Shown here piece by piece: positions 14,458 through 20,897 of a stretch of 45,443 nucleotides of DNA. Every line of letters starts with the position of its first letter. The first letter of the stretch is position 1. The stretch spans positions 1-45,443 of IMG/VR virus record IMGVR_UViG_3300028883_000071; one strand, given 5' to 3'. The DNA comes from a virus. The position numbers and the translations under genes are program-made. Under the pieces are notes generated by a model, which saw nothing but the letters and a program-made list of their open reading frames with translations, did not search any database and was not told the DNA's origin.

Positions 14458-14880
14458 ATGGGAGAACGTGTGCGAGTACAGGTGCACGACCCGGCGGGTT
14501 TTCCCGGACGGTGCGCAACGCGCGGGACGGTGATCCCGAACCCTACACCGGAGGAGGTGGAGCGCTGCCGTGTGAGCCCGGTCGGGTCGATCCTGCCGGG
14601 GGTGGACGAGGCGGCGAGTGTTGAGGGGGGTGTTTCGGCTACGCCTCGCAATGACCTGACGCAGATCCGCGGGGTGAGCGAGGAGCTGCAGCGGGGGCTG
14701 CACCAGGCGGGGATCCTGACGGTCGCGGACCTGGTGGCCGCGGACCTGGCGGACCTGGAAAACGTGCCGGGCATCGGTCCCTCGACTGCCCGGAAAATCC
14801 GCGACGCAGCGGTCGGGGTGATGAATAGACCCGACTTGACGAGCAAGTCGGGGCACCCTACGGACGAGGGGGAGGAGTAA
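14458..14880 (+). CDS. Helix-hairpin-helix protein in the connector region
   Basis: 140 residues. The C-terminal half is a helix-hairpin-helix domain: DLTQIRGVSEELQRGLHQAG, then ADLENVPGIGPSTARKI (about 68-122), with the PGIG hairpin that normally contacts the DNA backbone. The N-terminus is short and beta-like. In a head-tail gene cluster it may bind the genome end at the neck or be a structural use of the fold. Overlapping translation signals join it to its neighbours. Confidence 0.65.
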   Translation: MGERVRVQVHDPAGFPGRCATRGTVIPNPTPEEVERCRVSPVGSILPGVDEAASVEGGVSATPRNDLTQIRGVSEELQRGLHQAGILTVADLVAADLADLENVPGIGPSTARKIRDAAVGVMNRPDLTSKSGHPTDEGEE

Positions 14881-14883
14881 GCG

Positions 14884-15381
14884 ATGGACCAGGCGAAAGC
14901 GAAACCTGCCGCGGCGGGTAAAAAGCGGAACGTGTTCCTCAAGCTGCTCGGCTATGTCGGCGGGGCGGTCGGGACGGTGTACGGGTGGATCGGTGCGGAC
15001 CAGGTGGTGCAGCTGTTGGCGCAGGTCCCGGTCCTGTCGGGTCTGCCGGGGTGGGGTGTGCAGGCTGTGGCGGGGCTGCTGGGAGTGATCACCGGCGGAT
15101 CTGCGGCGCGTGACCTGATCCCGAACACGACCTGGACGCTGGCGGTCGATTGGTGTTTCGATCGTGTGCTGATCCCCTGGGGACGCCGCTGGGCACGTCG
15201 AATAAGCCGGCAGGGCTTCGCGCGTCACGGGAGCGACTGGCAGCAGCGCGAGGATCGTCTGCGTTTCGGGTCGATCACCGCGCAAGCGTCCGCCGTGGCG
15301 CAGCAGTTCGCGAAGCGTTTCCCGGACCTGGGGAAAGCGATGGACGAGGCGCTGCACGAGGACGACGCAACACAAGGCTAA
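14884..15381 (+). CDS. Hydrophobic protein before the tail tube gene, unknown
   Basis: 165 residues with a good ribosome site (GAGGAG). After a basic, alanine-rich N-terminus come two hydrophobic stretches (about 22-40 and 55-75, LLGYVGGAVGTVYGWIG and GVQAVAGLLGVITGG), possibly membrane-spanning. The C-terminal half is amphipathic and basic. It could be a small membrane protein tied to the holin two genes later, or a structural protein. No family recognised. Confidence 0.5.
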   Translation: MDQAKAKPAAAGKKRNVFLKLLGYVGGAVGTVYGWIGADQVVQLLAQVPVLSGLPGWGVQAVAGLLGVITGGSAARDLIPNTTWTLAVDWCFDRVLIPWGRRWARRISRQGFARHGSDWQQREDRLRFGSITAQASAVAQQFAKRFPDLGKAMDEALHEDDATQG

Positions 15382-15462
15382 TCTGTCGGGTTTTCTCGAC
15401 GTTCAGCAGCTGACGGAAAGCAACAAAACGCGACAACATAACCGCTCACGCGGGAGGAAACG

Positions 15463-16251
15463 ATGGCAAGTGTGAAAAGCATCCGTAAGGTCGACCGGAT
15501 GGTCGGCGTGATCCTGTTCGAGGATGCGGACGGGACCCTGCGCGAGGCGGGGACGTTCAAAAACGCCGTATTGACGGACAACTCGCAGCCGTTGCAGGTC
15601 CCCCACTCGGACGACATGGAAAGCGACCAGCTCAATGGGGCAATGGATTGGGAGCTGCAGCTGGAGCTGGCGAGCCTGAACGACTATTTCCTCGCCGGAA
15701 TGTACGGCGCGACCCGTACCGCAACGGGGAGCCGTCACCTGGTGATGGCGGAAGCGGCGACGGTTCCGGCGACACCTTTCCAGGTGACGCTGGACAACGC
15801 GACCGGGGTGGAGATTATCTCGGTTCGGAACGCGGACGACTCGGTCGAGTACGAGGTGCTCGACTCGGAGGGGACGGCGGTGGCCGGCGAGAGCTGCGTG
15901 TTTGATGGGACCGATACGCTGGAGTTTGCCTCGGGCGACGAGGCAGAGTCGATCCTGGTGCGGTACCTCTACACCGACAGCAGCTCGGGCGTCCGTGTGA
16001 CGATGCCGTCCGCACCGACTCGTCCCCGTTTCCGCATGGTTTCGAGCGGGCAGGTGCTGGACAGCAAGCGCTCGGGCGGGAAGGTGTCCGACGTGGTGGT
16101 CAATATGGCGAAGGTCGAGCGGAAGAGTGGTTTCCGCTGGGGCGGCAACGCGCAGGAGCTGGTCGGGACGCAGTTCACCTTTAAGGTGGTGAACGAAACC
16201 GACGGCGACCTGGTGTTTGACTTCGGCCGCACGACCGCTGCAGCGAGCTAA
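15463..16251 (+). CDS. Major tail (tube) protein, probable
   Basis: 262 residues, ATG after GGGAGG. It is a beta-rich protein with an inserted 15800-16000 domain of Ig-like character (VTLDNATGVEIISVRN). The N-terminal VKSIRKVDRMVGVILFEDAD and C-terminal FTFKVVNETDGDLVFDFG resemble siphovirus tail-tube subunits. It is the first gene after the connectors, upstream of the chaperones and tape measure, the standard tube-gene position. An 81-nt gap before it may hold an internal expression signal. Confidence 0.65.
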   Translation: MASVKSIRKVDRMVGVILFEDADGTLREAGTFKNAVLTDNSQPLQVPHSDDMESDQLNGAMDWELQLELASLNDYFLAGMYGATRTATGSRHLVMAEAATVPATPFQVTLDNATGVEIISVRNADDSVEYEVLDSEGTAVAGESCVFDGTDTLEFASGDEAESILVRYLYTDSSSGVRVTMPSAPTRPRFRMVSSGQVLDSKRSGGKVSDVVVNMAKVERKSGFRWGGNAQELVGTQFTFKVVNETDGDLVFDFGRTTAAAS

Positions 16252-16343
16252 GTGTGGAGCGGGTGGCCTGCTACCTGGCGCACGCCCCCTGCGCTTTGCA
16301 GGCTGCCCGCTACCCTTTGAAACAGGTTTACCCCGGAGAGGGA

Positions 16344-16838
16344 ATGATGCCGGAACGACTTGTGCAGCATGACACCGCGAAAACAATGGTCGCGACGATC
16401 CTCGGGGTGATGCAGTGGGTTTTCGGTCCCTGGTCCCTGTTGTACCAGGCGGTCGTCCTGCTGCTGATCCTGGACTTGTTTCTCGGGCTCTGGTCGGCAC
16501 TGGCGCACGGTCATTTTTCCTCGGCGAACCTATTTCTCAAAACGGGCAAAAAAATCCTGGCATACCTCAGCCTCGCGATCCTGGCGCAGGTGGCGGTCCT
16601 GGTCAATGGTCACGCGCAGACAATCGGGGGCGCCTGGGGTGGGGTGTTCGGGATCCTGACGCTGGTCCCCTCGGGTGTGGGGGTGTGGATCCTGGCGACA
16701 GAGTGGGAGTCGATCGCGGAGCACGTCCGCGCGCTCACAGGCTGGCAGTCGTTTCCCTCCCTGCAGGTGTTGGCGGGATGGGCCTCAGCGGTGAAAGAGG
16801 CGCTGCAAAGCAGCGAGGAAAAGCGTGGCGAATCTTAA
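16344..16838 (+). CDS. Holin (phi29/Cp-1-type, Phage_holin_4)
   Basis: 164 residues from ATG 16344 (GGAGAGGGA upstream, second ATG directly after); the longer reading from 16254 lacks a ribosome site. Three hydrophobic helices: about 17-33 (VATILGVMQWVFGPWSLLYQ), 35-55 (LLLILDLFLGLWSAL) and 70-115. The segment FSSANLFLKTGKKILAYLSL matches the KT-x-K-x-L region of this holin family. Holins form lesions in the inner membrane at a set time so the endolysin can reach the cell wall. It sits between two tail genes, with no endolysin nearby. Confidence 0.75.
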   Translation: MMPERLVQHDTAKTMVATILGVMQWVFGPWSLLYQAVVLLLILDLFLGLWSALAHGHFSSANLFLKTGKKILAYLSLAILAQVAVLVNGHAQTIGGAWGGVFGILTLVPSGVGVWILATEWESIAEHVRALTGWQSFPSLQVLAGWASAVKEALQSSEEKRGES

Positions 16839-17316
16839 CTCGACCAGTATGCTCGGCAGCGGTCCGCCGGTGTTTACGTGTCCCTCGTTCGGGGAGATTG
16901 TGCTGGACGGGGACGACGCGAAACGTGCGGTCGTCCGTGGCCGTTTCGAGGAGGTGCCGCTGGGGGAAAGCCGGACGCTGCTGTCGGGCGAGGCGGTGCA
17001 GACGGTGCTGGGGATCCGTGCGTATTGGGAGATCAAGCTGCCGGTGACGACCGCGGACACGGCGCGCTCGCTGGCGCTGGTGTGGACGGCGGCGAAGAAA
17101 AAGCTCGGGGTGAGGTTTTGTCCCGCGCGCGACCGTTCAATCTATGAGATGGAAGTGCTCAACGACGGACCGTTTCCCCTGGAACATTTCCAGGACAACC
17201 GATCCCTCGGGATGAAGGTGACGCTCAAGTTTCGGTCCCGTTACCTGCTGCAGGAGATCCCGTTACCTCTGGACGTGTGGGTCGGGTGGAGCGACGGGCA
17301 GGGCTGGCAAGTTTAG
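16825..17316 (+). CDS. Tail protein, unknown
   Basis: 163 residues, GTG start overlapping the holin end. It is a beta-rich protein (VVRGRFEEVPLG, YWEIKLPVTT, MKVTLKFRSRYLLQ) lacking transmembrane segments. Position between tail tube and chaperone genes suggests a minor tail or tube-associated protein. No recognised domain. Confidence 0.5.
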   Translation: MANLNSTSMLGSGPPVFTCPSFGEIVLDGDDAKRAVVRGRFEEVPLGESRTLLSGEAVQTVLGIRAYWEIKLPVTTADTARSLALVWTAAKKKLGVRFCPARDRSIYEMEVLNDGPFPLEHFQDNRSLGMKVTLKFRSRYLLQEIPLPLDVWVGWSDGQGWQV

Positions 17317-17325
17317 GAGTGTTCG

Positions 17326-18051
17326 ATGGGAAAAGCAAACGTCTATTTGTACGGCGCGACCGGGCTGGCATCGACCGGGCAGACGGTCCGCTTGCAAACC
17401 CTGGACGGCCAAACCAACTACTCGCTCACCGAGGTGGGAAACGGGTGGTACGGCGACGACGAGGACTCCGATGTGCCGGCCGGATATTATAACGTCCAGG
17501 TGTACTCCGGCGGGGCCTGGAGCACGGTCGAAACGGGCGGGCCGAAGTATATGCCGGGCAGCAATCACGCGGCGCACTTCGCGGGGCACGGGACCGGCGC
17601 AAACGGGTCAATCGGTGCCGCGGATATTCCGTACAACACGATCCACTCGGGGCACATTATCGCCCGGAACGTGCTCGGGTCACATATCGCGCTCGAGGGG
17701 ATCGAGGCGGAACACCTGGCGGACCTGGCGCTGACGATCGACAAGCTCAAGGTGTGGGTGTATCGCGAGGTGACGGTGACCGGCACGGAAAGCAGCCCGG
17801 AGACGTTCGACTTCGCGACGGACCTCGGCGAGGACGACTTCGGCAACGTGATCCCGTCCGCCATGACGCCCGAGCCTATCGTGATCCTGGGGGCGCGCAG
17901 TGAAGAAAAGGCGCGGATCGAGGACCTGGTGCAGAATGTCTCGACGCAGTTTACGGGGATCAAGCTGGCGAAACCGGACGGCGGGGGGACCTGCAAGGTC
18001 GACCTGGTGATCATCCAGGGGAACCCGTGGACCGAAAGCGCGGGGTCGTGA
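17326..18051 (+). CDS. Tail structural protein with fibre-like segment
   Basis: 241 residues from ATG after TTTAGGAG. The N-terminal 75 residues are a beta-sandwich-like domain (VYLYGATGLASTGQTVRLQT). Residues about 115-145 (HSGHIIARNVLGSHIALEG, then EAEHLADLALTIDKLKV) have the heptad/amphipathic pattern seen in phage fibre collars. The C-terminal part is beta-rich. It lies just upstream of the tail chaperones and may be a fibre-like decoration of the tail tube. Function is not certain. Confidence 0.5.
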   Translation: MGKANVYLYGATGLASTGQTVRLQTLDGQTNYSLTEVGNGWYGDDEDSDVPAGYYNVQVYSGGAWSTVETGGPKYMPGSNHAAHFAGHGTGANGSIGAADIPYNTIHSGHIIARNVLGSHIALEGIEAEHLADLALTIDKLKVWVYREVTVTGTESSPETFDFATDLGEDDFGNVIPSAMTPEPIVILGARSEEKARIEDLVQNVSTQFTGIKLAKPDGGGTCKVDLVIIQGNPWTESAGS

Positions 18052-18617
18052 TGAAACTACCGGACGAGGTGGCCGCAGCGGTCGAGCGTGTGCAGCACTT
18101 ATTCCAGGGCGACGGGTACCGAACCCGTGGCGAGATCGAGGACGACTGGCGCGAGCAGGCGTCGAAGCTGGTGGCGGTGTGTCGATTAAACGGCACGGAG
18201 TACGAGATCCCGTTGCCGGGGGTGTGGGACCAGCTGCGGATCGACCAGGTCGCTGCGGATCTGTCCGCGGGTAAAATCGACGACCTGCAGGCGATCGGGG
18301 AGTACAAGGCGACGCTCGACCTGGGGCTGGAGGCGCGCCGTGCGTTCGCCGCACACGACCCGTTGCCGGATCCACCCGCGCGGGGGTCGAACGCCTGGCA
18401 GCAGCGTGTCGATCGTGCGCTTTTGGAGCTGAACGTGCTCGGCGCTGACGAGTGGTTTTCGGCGTTCTGGTCGGTGATGCAGGGGCTGCACGACGAAAAA
18501 AAAAAGGAGCTGGCGCAGGTGTCGGCGAGGTCGTCGAGGACTTTCGCCTTACTGCTGCGCTCCTATACGAGCACTCCGGGGTCGGATGGCGAGAGGTCTA
18601 CGGTCTCGGAGGGTTGA
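18051..18617 (+). CDS. Tail assembly chaperone G-like protein
   Basis: 188 residues, ATG in an ATGA overlap with the previous stop. It is a helical protein located before the tape measure, the place of lambda G. It ends in frame at 18617 if no shift occurs. The A10 run at 18496-18505 lies in codons DEKKK (about residues 148-152), where a -1 shift produces the longer GT product. G and GT chaperones coat the tape measure before tube assembly. The low sequence similarity among G proteins means the call rests on context and the shift signal. Confidence 0.75.
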   Translation: MKLPDEVAAAVERVQHLFQGDGYRTRGEIEDDWREQASKLVAVCRLNGTEYEIPLPGVWDQLRIDQVAADLSAGKIDDLQAIGEYKATLDLGLEARRAFAAHDPLPDPPARGSNAWQQRVDRALLELNVLGADEWFSAFWSVMQGLHDEKKKELAQVSARSSRTFALLLRSYTSTPGSDGERSTVSEG

Positions 18618-18706
18618 CCCTGCCGCAGCTGCAGGCGGTGATGGAGGGGGTCGCGGAGAAAATCCGACTCCGAAACGAGGCGATTGAGGAGGCGCGGTCC
18701 AGGTGA
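18051..18706 (+). CDS. Tail assembly chaperone GT by -1 programmed frameshift
   Basis: Reading through A10 (18496-18505) with a -1 slip fuses the first about 152 residues of the G frame to the frame ending at 18706, giving about 218 residues. The added tail LTAALLYEHSGVGWREVYG, then LTLPQLQAVMEGVAEKI is a compact helical T-like domain. The downstream frame lacks its own start with ribosome site at the right place, which favours the fusion. Frameshifted G/GT pairs before the tape measure are conserved in tailed phages. The ratio of products cannot be judged here. Confidence 0.75.
18496..18505 (+). promoter_or_regulatory. A10 slippery sequence for -1 frameshift
   Basis: Ten consecutive A. The upstream frame reads GAA AAA AAA AAG and the downstream frame reads AAA GGA. 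GGAGC follows directly. Homopolymer A slips with tandem AAA lysine codons are a known -1 signal. It is the only long A-run I noticed in this GC-rich genome. Confidence 0.8.
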
Positions 18707-18712
18707 TTGAGA

Positions 18713-19249
18713 TCAAAGAGAGAACTCAAGACCTGCGCGCGCAGAAACACCAGACCAATTCGCCGGGCCGGTTTTAATGGAGCGGAAAGACAACCCAAAC
18801 AGAGCCGATAACGGCTTACTCGGGGCGTTTCTGAACTCAACCTCAATCTGGTACCCTGCGGAAACCCGCAAGGAATCTGCGCCGGGAATAATAAACAGCG
18901 GCGCAACAGAAAACGAAACGACGCGAGACAGGGGGTGAGCGGCGATGCCGACAGCGAACGAGTGAGCGTCAAGGCTGATTTTCCCGTTTTCGATCCAGTC
19001 AAACCCGCCCGGTCGCTGGATCGTGTCGGACCCCTTGAAAGACTGGTAATCTGTTCTGAGGTCAATATGCGACGATACAACGGCAGCGAACGCAGCAAAG
19101 GCGATAGCGGATCCCGTCTCGACGTAAGAGGCGACCTCGTGATTGCGTTCGCCGGCAAAGTATTTGTCGGCATAGACGCCAAACGTCACGTCCGCACCGA
19201 ACGCGCCATTTGTAGCCACCAGGCAGAAAAATAGAAAAAGGCGTTTCAT
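18713..19249 (-). CDS. Outer-membrane beta-barrel protein (Lom/OmpX-like moron)
   Basis: 178 residues, minus strand, ATG 8 nt after AAGGAG. Signal peptide MKRLFLFFCLVATNGAFG, likely cut before ADV. The mature part alternates polar and hydrophobic residues in strands (IAFAAFAAVVSSHIDLRTDY, VVSFSVAPLFIIPGA, ALFGLSFRSI) and ends in a barrel-type strand SARAGLEFSL. Size matches eight-stranded Lom/OmpX/Ail barrels (about 150-190 residues). Such prophage proteins alter the surface of lysogens (adhesion, serum resistance or phage exclusion). It has its own promoter, opposes all surrounding genes, and has lower GC. The family call is by pattern; the final residue is Leu rather than the usual Phe. Confidence 0.7.
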   Translation of the reverse strand: MKRLFLFFCLVATNGAFGADVTFGVYADKYFAGERNHEVASYVETGSAIAFAAFAAVVSSHIDLRTDYQSFKGSDTIQRPGGFDWIENGKISLDAHSFAVGIAAHPLSRVVSFSVAPLFIIPGADSLRVSAGYQIEVEFRNAPSKPLSALFGLSFRSIKTGPANWSGVSARAGLEFSL

Positions 19250-19281
19250 TGCCTACGCTCCTTGACAATCGAGTTCAGCAA

Positions 19282-19310
19282 AAAGTAGGTCAGAGGACGG
19301 TTGCGGTCAA
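19282..19310 (-). promoter_or_regulatory. Sigma70-type promoter of the moron gene
   Basis: On the minus strand TTGACC (19305-19310) is followed by exactly 17 nt and then TACTTT (19282-19287). Start of transcription would be near 19275, giving a leader of about 26 nt to the ATG at 19249. This independent promoter is typical of morons expressed in lysogens. Confidence 0.7.
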
Positions 19311-19330
19311 GTCGAAAAGGGTGCTATTTT
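19301..19330 (+). promoter_or_regulatory. Divergent promoter for the C4-like RNA/antirepressor transcript
   Basis: TTGCGG (19301-19306), 18 nt, then TATTTT (19325-19330) with an extended -10 TGC just before it. Transcription would start near 19337, inside the palindrome at 19336-19353. Its -35 overlaps the -35 of the minus-strand promoter, so the two promoters compete. Confidence 0.55.
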
Positions 19331-19335
19331 GCACT

Positions 19336-19353
19336 TGACCCTATATAGGGTCA
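19336..19353. promoter_or_regulatory. Perfect 18-bp palindrome, probable operator
   Basis: TGACCCTATATAGGGTCA is an uninterrupted palindrome at the predicted start of the antirepressor transcript. It is a likely protein-binding site. It differs from the operators at 33.8 kb (GACACC-N4-GGTGTC), so a different regulator, perhaps of the host, may bind it. Confidence 0.65.
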
Positions 19354-19360
19354 CGGCGAA

Positions 19361-19457
19361 CATAGTCAGCGAAGCCTCTTGGCCGGGGCTTCGCACCACA
19401 ACCGATGTTCCTTTTTGGGGAGTCCGGGGTGCCGCAAGGTCCCGGGGGCTGACTATG
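19361..19457 (+). ncRNA. C4-like antisense RNA upstream of the antirepressor gene
   Basis: A closed three-stem fold is visible. The outer stem CATAGTCAGC (19361-19370) pairs with GCTGACTATG (19448-19457). Hairpin 1 is GCGAAGCC (19369-19376) with GGCTTCGC (19387-19394). Hairpin 2 is CCGGG (19424-19428) with CCCGG (19441-19445), capped by GCC-GCAA-GGT. The single-stranded stretch TTCCTTTTTGGGGAG (19408-19422) is complementary to 15 nt over the Shine-Dalgarno of the downstream gene, with one G-U pair. In phages P1 and P7, c4 RNA of about 77 nt, cut from the same transcript, blocks ant expression by pairing in this way. I could not run a covariance search; the assignment rests on structure, complementarity and the ORF6N neighbour. 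Confidence 0.8.
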
Positions 19458-19466
19458 GCCCGCCAG

Positions 19467-19481
19467 CTCCCCAGAAAGGAA
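19467..19481 (+). promoter_or_regulatory. Target of the antisense RNA over the antirepressor ribosome site
   Basis: CTCCCCAGAAAGGAA contains the Shine-Dalgarno (AAAGGA) 6 nt before the ATG at 19487. Its reverse complement matches 19408-19422 at 14 of 15 positions, the other being a G-U pair. Pairing would hide the ribosome site. Confidence 0.75.
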
Positions 19482-19486
19482 TACCT

Positions 19487-20344
19487 ATGATGTCCGATGC
19501 ACGACCTACCACAAGCCGCCTGCCTGCACCAGGCGCAGCGATCCCGAGGGAGATGATCTACCGGGTCCGAGAGTGTCATGTGATGCTCGACCGCGACCTG
19601 GCGACGCTGTACGGAACAACCCCCGGACGGATCAACCAAGCGTACAAACGGAACAAGGAGCGGTTCCCCGCCGACTTCGCCTTTCTCCTGAAAAAGGGCG
19701 AGGTTCCGGTAAGGTCACAAAATGTGACCTTAGAAAAAGGGAAGCATTACCGCTATCTCCCCCGAGCGTTCACGGAGCACGGCGCCTTGATGTTGGCGAA
19801 CGTGTTGCGCAGCGAGCGGGCGGTGCAAGCGTCGATCGCGATTGTCCGTGCGTTTGTCGAGATGCGGGACCGTGAGGCGACCCGCTGGAAAGCGGCGCGG
19901 GAGATCGGGCAACTCCGTTTCGAGCCTGCTCGGGTCTTGGACGAGATCCGGCGGCGCGGTTACCCGGTCGCTCACGCGACGAAAGAGATGGGTCTGCCAC
20001 CCTCGACAGTGAAAAGCTGGCAGTACCGGGGCGGCGGCAACCCCCAGCCTCAGAATTACGCCCGCGCGCTGGAGTGGCTTAGAAAACACCGTCCTCTTGT
20101 TGAGAGTGAAGCGCTGCCGGCACTCTCGGCCCTGGTCGAGGTTCGGTCAGCGCCCCAACTAGAGCCGTGGCTCAGGACCTGGCTCGACGACCCGGAGGTC
20201 GCTTTACGTTACGGGGTGACCGAAGAGGAGGCGGCGATCCTGGCCGCATGGAACCCGAAGGCGAAAACGGTTACGGGGACTGCTTTCCCGGCGCTGCTAA
20301 TGTGCGTGCGCCATGTCTTGCGCTACACTGCTGAACTCGAATAG
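19487..20344 (+). CDS. ORF6N-domain antirepressor
   Basis: 285 residues from ATG 19487 (ATG ATG; SD AAAGGA). The N-terminal 120 residues match the ORF6N domain: VMLDRDLATLYGT, then INQAYKRNKERFPADFAFLL, then YLPRAFTEHGALMLANVL, then IVRAFVEMRD. The C-terminal part has a possible helix-turn-helix (ATKEMGLPPSTVKSWQY) and a charged tail. ORF6N/KilA-N proteins are phage antirepressors and regulators that inactivate prophage repressors or act on DNA. Translation should be controlled by the C4-like RNA just upstream, and transcription ends at a strong terminator at 20365. Its repressor target, possibly the product of 33087-33827, is not shown by the sequence. Confidence 0.8.
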   Translation: MMSDARPTTSRLPAPGAAIPREMIYRVRECHVMLDRDLATLYGTTPGRINQAYKRNKERFPADFAFLLKKGEVPVRSQNVTLEKGKHYRYLPRAFTEHGALMLANVLRSERAVQASIAIVRAFVEMRDREATRWKAAREIGQLRFEPARVLDEIRRRGYPVAHATKEMGLPPSTVKSWQYRGGGNPQPQNYARALEWLRKHRPLVESEALPALSALVEVRSAPQLEPWLRTWLDDPEVALRYGVTEEEAAILAAWNPKAKTVTGTAFPALLMCVRHVLRYTAELE

Positions 20345-20364
20345 GACGACAAAAAGCCGATCCG

Positions 20365-20395
20365 GGCGTCCGCCGGAAGGCGGGCGCCTTTTTTT
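20365..20395 (+). terminator. Strong intrinsic terminator after the antirepressor gene
   Basis: GGCGTCCGCC (20365-20374), loop GGAA, GGCGGGCGCC (20379-20388) with one G-U pair, followed by seven T. It closes the island and would also affect read-through from the tail operon unless antitermination acts. Confidence 0.9.
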
Positions 20396-20412
20396 GATGT
20401 AAGGAGGGGTAC

Positions 20413-20895
20413 GTGATTGAGCTGACGATTAACAGCCGCCGAGCCGAGGTGATGTTATCCCGTATGGGAAGCCGTGCCGCGGATCTGCGTCCGCTGTGGC
20501 CGGCGGTGCAGGAGGCGCTGGCGTCGATGGCCGCTCGTCAGTTTCGCGCCGGCGGACCTCCCTCCCATCCGTGGGCGCCGCTGTCGGAAATGACCCTCGC
20601 CATGCGCCGAGAGGGGCCTTTTCCGGGGAACGCGCGGATCCTGGTGGACACGGGCGGGCTGCAGGAGTCGTGGATGGGGGGCGCTCAAAGTGTGATCCGT
20701 CCAAGCCGTGACAGCCTAGCCTATGGGTCGCGCTACACCGGACCGGGTGGGGAAGCGATCGCGAGCAAACACCAGTATGGCGGGGTATCGCGTCGCGGCG
20801 CCTGGGTCCCGAAACGTGCGATCGAGGTGACCGAGCCGGTCGCCCGGCATATCGGCGCCCTGGTCGAGCGGTTTGTTGCAAACGGGAGAGCCTGA
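20413..20895 (+). CDS. Phage virion morphogenesis protein (Mu gpG-like)
   Basis: 160 residues, GTG start after AAGGAGGGG. The pattern fits tail-completion proteins of the Mu G/P2 S group (Phage_tail_S): N-terminal helix LWPAVQEALASMAARQF, PWAPLSEMTLAMRREG, LVDTGGLQESWMGG, and the C-terminal WVPKRAIEVTEPVARHIG. These proteins act at the head-proximal end of the tail or in neck assembly. Its start codon lies in the right copy of the 9-bp repeat, so before the island arrived it probably overlapped the GT stop. Its position after the chaperones, rather than with the connectors, is unusual. Confidence 0.7.
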   Translation: MIELTINSRRAEVMLSRMGSRAADLRPLWPAVQEALASMAARQFRAGGPPSHPWAPLSEMTLAMRREGPFPGNARILVDTGGLQESWMGGAQSVIRPSRDSLAYGSRYTGPGGEAIASKHQYGGVSRRGAWVPKRAIEVTEPVARHIGALVERFVANGRA

Positions 20896-20897
20896 CG

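Larger units (their letters stand above)
18703..20421. mobile_element. Moron island inserted in the tail operon, flanked by a 9-bp direct repeat
   Basis: GTGATTGAG occurs at 18703-18711, where it includes the GT stop codon, and again at 20413-20421, where it is the start of the virion-morphogenesis gene. Removing one copy and the 1,710 bp between would leave a GTGA stop/start overlap, the arrangement used by most neighbours here. The insert holds a minus-strand outer-membrane gene, divergent promoters, a C4-like RNA, an ORF6N gene and a strong terminator. No transposase is present, so it looks like a moron acquired by recombination. The minus-strand gene is visibly less GC-rich than its surroundings. 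Confidence 0.75.

Noticed and set aside
19379-19486. Upstream extension of the ORF6N gene
   Set aside because: It reads through the structured antisense RNA and lacks a ribosome site. The ATG pair at 19487-19492 has AAAGGA.
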